This document shows, in pieces, positions 1-6,467 of a stretch of 6,467 nt of DNA. The notes below the pieces were generated by a model. That model was not told where the DNA came from and searched no databases. It saw only the letters and a list, made by a program, of their open reading frames with translations. Where the stretch lies: the NCBI GenBank assembly GCA_946183095.1, contig CAMHBE010000119.1:1-6467 (forward strand). Direction: 5' to 3'. Position 1 is the first letter of the stretch; each line of letters opens with the position of its first letter. A program made the position numbers and the translations under genes. Origin of the DNA: an uncultured Clostridia bacterium. GTDB lineage: Bacteria; Bacillota; Clostridia; Oscillospirales; Ruminococcaceae.

Positions 1-3000
1 TTCTCGAAAACATGACAGGTCTGTACGGTTATATAAACGGGCGCTTTTTCAGCGGCACTAACTGGGAACCTCCGGCGGACTATGATGCAACTGCCCGCCC
101 ATGGTACACCAATGCCGTAGAGAATAAGGGCGAGATTGCTATACTCGACCCTTATGTGGATGTACAGACGGGCGATACCATGCTCGCTATCGGCAAGACG
201 CTTATCGACGAAGACAGCGTCATATCTGTGGATGTTTCGCTCGAACAGATACAGAAGATAACCGAAGATGCGGTGTCGTCGGGGCTTGCGGATATTGAGA
301 TGATACTCAATGAACAGGGTGTGGTAGTCGCACATTCTGACAGCGGGGAGATAGGCAAGGATTACAGTTCCGAGAGCGGTACCGTCGGAGCAATGATACT
401 CGGGAACCTCGGCAGCGCTGTGAACAACTATTTTGAATTTGCTCTCGGCGATTCCCACTATATCTCGTATTATGCGAATATGCAGAACGGCTGGCGCTGT
501 ATTTCCGTCAAAGATACCACAAGCGTGTTCGGTTCGCTCAATGTTATACTTGTGCTTACGATACTTGTCGTGATCGCTATAGTTCTTATCATCGCGTCCA
601 TAATGGGCATTTCCGCAAGGCGCAGTCAGATCTCCGACCGTCTTGGCAAACAGCTTTCATCCACCGCTGAGATCTATATATCCATGCACGAGATAAACTT
701 TGTGACCGATTCCTTTGTCGAGGTGCAGAACAATAAAGCCGAAGCCTCGCAGATGATAGGTGAGACACGCACAGACTGCCAGAGGATGATACGGACGATA
801 ATGACGAAGTTCTCCGATGAGAGCACCCGTAACAGCATTCTTGATTTTGTGGATTTCTCCAAGCTCGATGCGCGGCTGAAAGAACGTGATACCATAACCT
901 GCGAATTCCTGAGCGCAGACGGAAAATGGCGCAGGGCACGGTATATCGTTTCCGGAAGGCTGGCTGACGGGCGCGTTTCAAACGCTATGTATCTTATTGA
1001 AGATATTGACGCGGAGAAGCGTGACCGTGATTCCGCAATGGACGCGATAAAGATGATGAATGAGCAGATATCTTCCGTTGCGAATATATATTTCTCGATG
1101 TTTGATGTTGACCTTAAAAATGACAGATTCCGTGAGGTAAAGACACATACATCGAACATCCGGAAACTCAACGTGGGATATACCGACCATGCACAAAGCT
1201 CCGCGATCGCGTTCGTCGAAAGAATGACCGGTGATATGGCAAGACAGGCTATGCTCGAATTCACTGACTTTTCAACGCTCGATGAAAGACTGCGTGAGTC
1301 CAACACCGTCACGGAGGAATTTCTCAACAAGGATAATGTCTGGTGCAGAGCAAGATTCGTTGTTTCAAAATGCAGCGACGACGGGACCATAGAACACGTT
1401 TTGTGGCTCGTCGAAAGCATAGACGAGGAAAAGAGAAAGCGCGACACTCTCGCGGAGGCTGCCGAAACGCTCAACTATCGTATCTCTTCGATATCAAACA
1501 TCTATATGACTGCCCACGAGATAGATATCGAAGAAGATACCTTTACCGAGATAAAAGCGGACAGCAAGTACATAAAGGATCTTGTCGGCGAATCCCGTGA
1601 CAAAGCACAGGAAACCATAAGAAATATCATGCGGAAGTTCTGTGCTGAGTCGAGCATTGAAGAAATGATGAGATTTGTGGATCTTTCCACCCTCGGACGC
1701 CGTCTGAAACGTGTGAACACAATAACCATAGAATACAGAAACAGCGATGATCTCTGGAGGCGCGGCCGCTTTGTCGTGTCAAGGCGCGATGCGAACGGCA
1801 GACTTACCCGAGTGCTGTGGCTCACCGAGGATATAGATGCCGAAAAGCGTGAGCGCGGCAAGCTGATAGATATGTCCGAGCGGGCTATAGCGGCAAGTGA
1901 AGCAAAAACATCGTTCCTGTCGAATATGTCTCACGAGATAAGAACGCCTATCAATGCGGTTCTCGGTATGAACGAGATGATACTCCGCGAGTGTGATGAC
2001 AGCAATATCCTCGCGTATTCCGAAAGCATACGCACTGCGGGTTCAACGCTGCTCGGGCTGGTAAATGATATCCTCGACTTCTCGAAGATAGAAGCGGGCA
2101 AAATGGAGATAATCCCGGTCGACTACGATCTGTCAAGCGTTATCAACGACCTTGTGAACATGATACAGACAAAGGCGGACAGCAAGGGTCTGAAACTTGA
2201 ACTTGAGATAAGCGGCACTGTGCCGAAGATGCTGCACGGCGATGAGGTGCGCATAAAGCAGGTCATAACGAATATCCTCACGAATGCGGTGAAATACACC
2301 GAAAGAGGAACGGTCACATTCTGCATAAGATATGAGAAGATACCCTCCGACCCCGACAGCATCATACTGCGTGTCATCGTCAAGGACACGGGTATAGGTA
2401 TCAGGAAAGAGGACATGAGAAAGATGTTCTCCGAATTTGACCGTATCGACGAAGAGCGAAACCGTAATGTCGAGGGAACGGGTCTTGGGATGAGCATAAC
2501 AAAGCAACTTCTTGAGATGATGGGTTCTTCTCTTGTCGCCGAGAGCATCTACGGACTCGGATCGAAGTTCTCCTTTGACCTTAAACAGCAGGTGGTGAAG
2601 TGGGAGGAACTCGGAGACTACGCCGCCGCATACAAGGCTTCTCTCGGCAAACGCAGAAAGTACCGTGAAAAGTTCCGTGCGCCTGCTGCACAAGTGCTTG
2701 TGGTGGATGATACCCCGATGAATCTTGTGGTGTTCAGCAATCTGCTCAAACAGACGGGCATCAGGATAGATACCGCAAACAACGGTACGGAGGGGCTGTC
2801 TCTCGCTTACGACAAGAAATACGATATTATCTTCCTCGACCACATGATGCCGGATAAAGACGGTATCGAGACACTTCACGAAATGCGGGCGCGGAAAAAT
2901 AATCCCAATCTGAATACTCCGACGATCTGCCTTACGGCAAATGCCATTTCCGGTGCAAGAGAGCAGTATATCAGAGAGGGATTCGACGATTACCTCACAA

Positions 3001-3134
3001 AGCCGATAGATTCTTCCAAGCTCGAAGCCATGCTGCTACAGTATCTCCCGCCGGAGAAGATACAGCAGATCGACGGCGATGATGATGATACGGCACCGGA
3101 TGACAGCGGCGTATCGGCTCTTCCGGTCGGATAA
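1..3134 (+). CDS. Hybrid sensor histidine kinase: dCache sensor, three PAS-like repeats, HisKA, HATPase, receiver (5' end missing)
   Basis: This is a membrane-bound hybrid histidine kinase that should autophosphorylate on His and pass the phosphate to its own receiver domain. The frame is open to the left edge, so the true start and first membrane helix lie outside; residues are numbered from the Met at base 12. Residues 20-170 are the C-terminal part of an extracellular dCache domain, with the hallmark RPWY at 29-32. One membrane helix follows at about 176-199. Residues 206-619 hold three PAS-like repeats of 138 residues each. The H-box has SHEIRTPIN with His641; the N-box has Asn754 and Asn758; G-boxes are DTGIGI (792-797) and GTGLGM (822-827). 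The receiver (about 893-1012) has Asp899/Asp900, phosphoacceptor Asp943, Thr975 and Lys997, so all key residues are present. The tail is acidic (DGDDDD). No Hpt domain or DNA-binding regulator is visible, so the downstream partner must be elsewhere. Domain calls are firm; the ligand is not known. Confidence 0.95.
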   Translation, partial: LENMTGLYGYINGRFFSGTNWEPPADYDATARPWYTNAVENKGEIAILDPYVDVQTGDTMLAIGKTLIDEDSVISVDVSLEQIQKITEDAVSSGLADIEMILNEQGVVVAHSDSGEIGKDYSSESGTVGAMILGNLGSAVNNYFEFALGDSHYISYYANMQNGWRCISVKDTTSVFGSLNVILVLTILVVIAIVLIIASIMGISARRSQISDRLGKQLSSTAEIYISMHEINFVTDSFVEVQNNKAEASQMIGETRTDCQRMIRTIMTKFSDESTRNSILDFVDFSKLDARLKERDTITCEFLSADGKWRRARYIVSGRLADGRVSNAMYLIEDIDAEKRDRDSAMDAIKMMNEQISSVANIYFSMFDVDLKNDRFREVKTHTSNIRKLNVGYTDHAQSSAIAFVERMTGDMARQAMLEFTDFSTLDERLRESNTVTEEFLNKDNVWCRARFVVSKCSDDGTIEHVLWLVESIDEEKRKRDTLAEAAETLNYRISSISNIYMTAHEIDIEEDTFTEIKADSKYIKDLVGESRDKAQETIRNIMRKFCAESSIEEMMRFVDLSTLGRRLKRVNTITIEYRNSDDLWRRGRFVVSRRDANGRLTRVLWLTEDIDAEKRERGKLIDMSERAIAASEAKTSFLSNMSHEIRTPINAVLGMNEMILRECDDSNILAYSESIRTAGSTLLGLVNDILDFSKIEAGKMEIIPVDYDLSSVINDLVNMIQTKADSKGLKLELEISGTVPKMLHGDEVRIKQVITNILTNAVKYTERGTVTFCIRYEKIPSDPDSIILRVIVKDTGIGIRKEDMRKMFSEFDRIDEERNRNVEGTGLGMSITKQLLEMMGSSLVAESIYGLGSKFSFDLKQQVVKWEELGDYAAAYKASLGKRRKYREKFRAPAAQVLVVDDTPMNLVVFSNLLKQTGIRIDTANNGTEGLSLAYDKKYDIIFLDHMMPDKDGIETLHEMRARKNNPNLNTPTICLTANAISGAREQYIREGFDDYLTKPIDSSKLEAMLLQYLPPEKIQQIDGDDDDTAPDDSGVSALPVG
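627..1868 (+). repeat. Three tandem 414-base repeats coding PAS-like sensor modules
   Basis: Within the kinase, residues 206-343, 344-481 and 482-619 (bases 627-1040, 1041-1454, 1455-1868) are three copies of one module. Matching landmarks recur at exactly 138-residue intervals with no net indel: the IY of SS..xIY (Tyr222, 360, 498), the FxD(F/L)S.L motif (Phe279, 417, 555), the Trp of W.R.R(F/Y).VS (Trp306, 444, 582) and the terminal (E)xID.EKR (Glu330, 468, 606). Each copy ends in a charged, probably helical EKR-rich linker. The fold is inferred to be PAS-like because this is how such modules sit between the membrane helix and HisKA; the copies have diverged well beyond recent duplication. 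Confidence 0.85.
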
Positions 3135-3163
3135 ATAAACCGGCATTGGTGTGATAAAAAATA

Positions 3164-3190
3164 TTGACTTTATGTAAAAAGTGATATAAT
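3164..3190 (+). promoter_or_regulatory. Sigma-A-type extended -10 promoter for the 2HCT transporter
   Basis: TTGACT at 3164-3169 and a perfect TATAAT at 3185-3190 are separated by 15 bases. This is shorter than the ideal 17, but a TG one base upstream of the -10 (TGaTATAAT) makes an extended -10 that can compensate. It lies in the 84-base gap after the kinase stop codon and about 29 bases before the transporter start, so the transporter can be transcribed independently of the kinase. Confidence 0.6.
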
Positions 3191-3218
3191 AATAAAATTT
3201 GATAAAGGGGGATGCAGC

Positions 3219-4505
3219 ATGAATAAAATCAAAATAGCAGGACTGGATCTTAAATGGTTTATTATCATTGCCGTGATCGTTGTTGCGGGCTGTGCATTAA
3301 ATGTTCTTCCTACGGGAATGGTCGGTGCCTTTCTGTTCCTCATGATATTCGGGGCACTGCTCAATGAGATCGGAAATGTCACCCCGTTCGTAAAGACATT
3401 TCTCGGCGGAGGCGCAATAGTCTGCATTTTCGGAGGTGCTGCGCTTACATACTGGAACATTATTCCCAAAGATGTTTCGGATAACTGCACAACATTCATG
3501 AAAGACGCGGGATTTCTCGATTTCTACATCGCTGCGCTTATCACGGGCTCAATTCTCGGAATGAACAGAAAGCTGCTGATAAAGGCTGCTGTCAGGTTCC
3601 TGCCCTGTATTATAGGTGCGGTAGCGGTTGCACTCGGTCTTGTTGCACTGTTCGGAAATATCTTCGGCATGAAGCCCGATGAATCCATAGCATATATAGG
3701 AATACCGATAATGGGCGGCGGAATGGGTGCCGGAGCAGTACCGATATCTAAAGTATTTGAAAACGCCATGGGAGTTCCTTCCGAAACTATCCTCAGCCGA
3801 CTTGTTCCTGCTGTTGCTCTCGGCAATGCTTTTGCTATCGTATTCGGCGGACTGATGAACAGATTAGGTCATGTATTCCCGAAACTCAGCGGTAACGGAC
3901 AGCTCGTTATGACGAAAGACGATTCCCTTAAAGAAGAGAAGAAAGAGCTGAATGTCAGCGGTATCGGGGATTATGCGATAGGTGTCATAATTTCCACAGC
4001 TTTCCTTGCACTTGGCAATATCATATCCTCGCTTGTCAGGATGCTGGGTCTTGATATACACCCGTACGCATGGATGATAATCTCCGTTGCCGTTTTAAAA
4101 TGTATCGGTATAATTCCCGAACGCTTTGAAGACGATACGGCAATCTGGTACAGTTTCGTATCGAAGAACTGGACAGCTGCTCTCATGCTTGGCATAGGTA
4201 TCGCTTATACCGATATGGGACAGATAATCAGTGCGCTTTCGCCTATGTATATCGTGCTCGTCTTTGTTGTGGTACTCGGGGCAGTGATAGGGGCAGCGCT
4301 CGTAGGCAGACTTGTGGGCTTTTATCCGATAGAAGCAGCGATAACGGCAGGGCTGTGTATGGCAAATATGGGCGGTACCGGTGATGTGGCAGTTTTGCTT
4401 GCTGCTAAAAGAATGGAACTGATGCCGTTTGCGCAGATTTCCTCACGACTTGGCGGCGCACTCATCATTTTATTGGCTTCGGTTCTTGTACCGCTGTTCT
4501 TTTAG
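3219..4505 (+). CDS. 2-hydroxycarboxylate transporter family (CitS/MleP-type) symporter or exchanger
   Basis: This is a complete 428-residue integral membrane transporter of the 2HCT family, whose known members move citrate, malate or lactate by Na+ or H+ symport or by exchange. The length is typical of the family (about 430-450). Many hydrophobic helices are visible, for example 12-30, 34-50, 128-148, 250-272 and 343-365. Both family signatures are present: GGGMGAGAVP at 166-175 in the N-terminal half and NMGGTGDVAVL at 383-393 in the C-terminal half, which form the two re-entrant loops carrying GGxG motifs. The C-terminal AAKRM and SSRLGG segments (Arg398, Arg410) resemble the region that supplies a substrate-carboxylate-binding arginine in characterised members. 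A hydrophilic loop at about 222-248 links the halves. The start is supported by AGGGGG at 3206-3211, seven bases upstream. Substrate and coupling ion cannot be read from sequence. The gene has its own promoter and terminator, so it is probably monocistronic. Confidence 0.93.
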   Translation: MNKIKIAGLDLKWFIIIAVIVVAGCALNVLPTGMVGAFLFLMIFGALLNEIGNVTPFVKTFLGGGAIVCIFGGAALTYWNIIPKDVSDNCTTFMKDAGFLDFYIAALITGSILGMNRKLLIKAAVRFLPCIIGAVAVALGLVALFGNIFGMKPDESIAYIGIPIMGGGMGAGAVPISKVFENAMGVPSETILSRLVPAVALGNAFAIVFGGLMNRLGHVFPKLSGNGQLVMTKDDSLKEEKKELNVSGIGDYAIGVIISTAFLALGNIISSLVRMLGLDIHPYAWMIISVAVLKCIGIIPERFEDDTAIWYSFVSKNWTAALMLGIGIAYTDMGQIISALSPMYIVLVFVVVLGAVIGAALVGRLVGFYPIEAAITAGLCMANMGGTGDVAVLLAAKRMELMPFAQISSRLGGALIILLASVLVPLFF

Positions 4506-4535
4506 GTATAACGGCATCTGAAATATAATTATATT

Positions 4536-4580
4536 GGGGGCAGTACCGCGTATTATTTGCGCCGTATGCCCTTTATTTTT
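4536..4580 (+). terminator. Intrinsic terminator after the 2HCT transporter
   Basis: Starting 31 bases after the transporter stop, GGGCA (4538-4542) pairs with TGCCC (4567-4571). The stem continues inward with TAC/GTA (4544-4546 with 4564-4566) and GCG/CGC (4548-4550 with 4560-4562) around a nine-base loop, interrupted by one bulged G and one C-C mismatch. Two G-U pairs can extend the base. The T-rich run TTTATTTTT follows at 4572-4580. It sits between the transporter and the next promoter, which isolates the two units. Confidence 0.72.
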
Positions 4581-4589
4581 GAAAATGTA

Positions 4590-4617
4590 TTGACATTTCG
4601 TCAGAATGGTGTATAAT
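4590..4617 (+). promoter_or_regulatory. Consensus sigma-A-type promoter for the TetR-family gene
   Basis: TTGACA (4590-4595) and TATAAT (4612-4617) both match consensus exactly and are 16 bases apart. Transcription would start near 4624, giving an untranslated leader of about 130 bases before the regulator's ATG at 4756. It begins ten bases after the upstream terminator's T run. Confidence 0.8.
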
Positions 4618-4639
4618 GTAAAGTGACAACACGGTGTCA
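4591..4639. promoter_or_regulatory. Candidate operator: two TGAC/GTCA palindromes around the TetR-gene promoter
   Basis: Two inverted repeats share the same half-site. TGAC-N5-GTCA at 4591-4603 overlaps the -35 box, and TGACA-N6-TGTCA at 4624-4639 lies at the expected transcription start. Together they bracket the -10. TetR-family repressors usually bind palindromes placed like this and regulate their own genes, so autoregulation by the product of 4756-5379 is a reasonable inference. Binding itself is not shown by the sequence. Confidence 0.45.
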
Positions 4640-4755
4640 GCAGATCATCACCTGCATATCGTAAAACTGTCCGCATTGCCGTATAACACGGCGGTATTAT
4701 GCGGTAAATGCGGCGCGATCGCGTTGCACTATGACCTGCAATAAGGGAGAAAATC
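4640..4755 (+). other. Structured, non-coding leader of the TetR-family gene
   Basis: This stretch has no supported gene. It contains an inverted repeat GCCGT/ACGGC (4678-4682 and 4688-4692, five-base loop) that can extend by three pairs including two G-U pairs, two direct copies of GCGGTA ten bases apart (4691 and 4701), and a perfect ten-base palindrome CGCGATCGCG (4714-4723). It ends in the ribosome site AAGGGAG (4743-4749). No known riboswitch class was recognised. Confidence 0.4.

Positions 4756-6467
<1,712 letters not shown>

Noticed and set aside
674..1474. Minus-strand open frame of 266 codons inside the kinase repeats
   Set aside because: It is antisense to a strongly supported kinase, rich in Ser and Arg as expected of a shadow frame, and has no recognisable domain.
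2133..2879. Minus-strand open frame of 248 codons opposite the HisKA, HATPase and receiver region
   Set aside because: The plus strand carries all catalytic motifs here; the antisense product is His- and Leu-rich with no family resemblance.
3123..3143. CCGGT/ACCGG inverted repeat at the kinase stop codon as a terminator
   Set aside because: The stem is only five pairs with an 11-base loop and is not followed by a T run.
4623..4664. GTG-initiated 13-codon leader peptide in the TetR leader
   Set aside because: It has no ribosome site, would begin at the transcription start itself and shows no attenuation-like codon run.

Overview
The window looks like a short stretch of a Firmicutes genome, most likely a gut or rumen Clostridia/Ruminococcus-type bacterium. 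The reasons are strong AGGAGG-type ribosome sites, sigma-A-like promoters, about 50% GC, and the repertoire: a large hybrid sensor kinase with tandem PAS-like modules, a 2-hydroxycarboxylate transporter and a LacZ-type glycoside hydrolase. All recognisable genes lie on the + strand. Both window edges cut through genes.

Layout: (1) 1-3134 is the larger C-terminal part of a hybrid sensor histidine kinase: the end of an extracellular dCache domain, one membrane helix, three consecutive PAS-like repeats of exactly 138 residues, then HisKA, HATPase and receiver domains. (2) After 84 bases holding an extended -10 promoter comes a complete 2HCT (CitS/MleP-type) organic acid transporter, 3219-4505, closed by a good intrinsic terminator at 4536-4580. 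(3) A near-consensus promoter at 4590-4617 drives a TetR-family regulator, 4756-5379. Two TGAC/GTCA palindromes and a structured leader of about 130 nt lie between that promoter and the gene. (4) From 5495 a LacZ-like GH2 beta-galactosidase begins, but its similarity stops near 6280.

The right edge is the most anomalous part. Within a few tens of bases the sequence changes from a roughly 50% GC beta-galactosidase to a GC-rich stretch (about 65% over 6301-6467). That stretch encodes a signal peptide and the N-terminus of a clostripain-like (C11) secreted protease with its own ribosome site. By chance the two share a frame, so the open frame runs unbroken from 5495 to the window end. I read this as a junction of two unrelated sequences, most simply an assembly chimera (the foreign tail is about one short read long), less likely a real recombination event. 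It should not be read as a novel fusion enzyme.

How the genes may work together: the kinase is a sensor whose visible dCache residues resemble the amino-acid-binding dCache signature; the transporter moves small hydroxy- or dicarboxylates; the TetR protein probably controls itself and perhaps the following glycosidase. The kinase, transporter and TetR genes look like separate transcription units, so a shared pathway is only suggested by adjacency. I found no RNA genes, CRISPR arrays, insertion sequences or clearly undescribed system.
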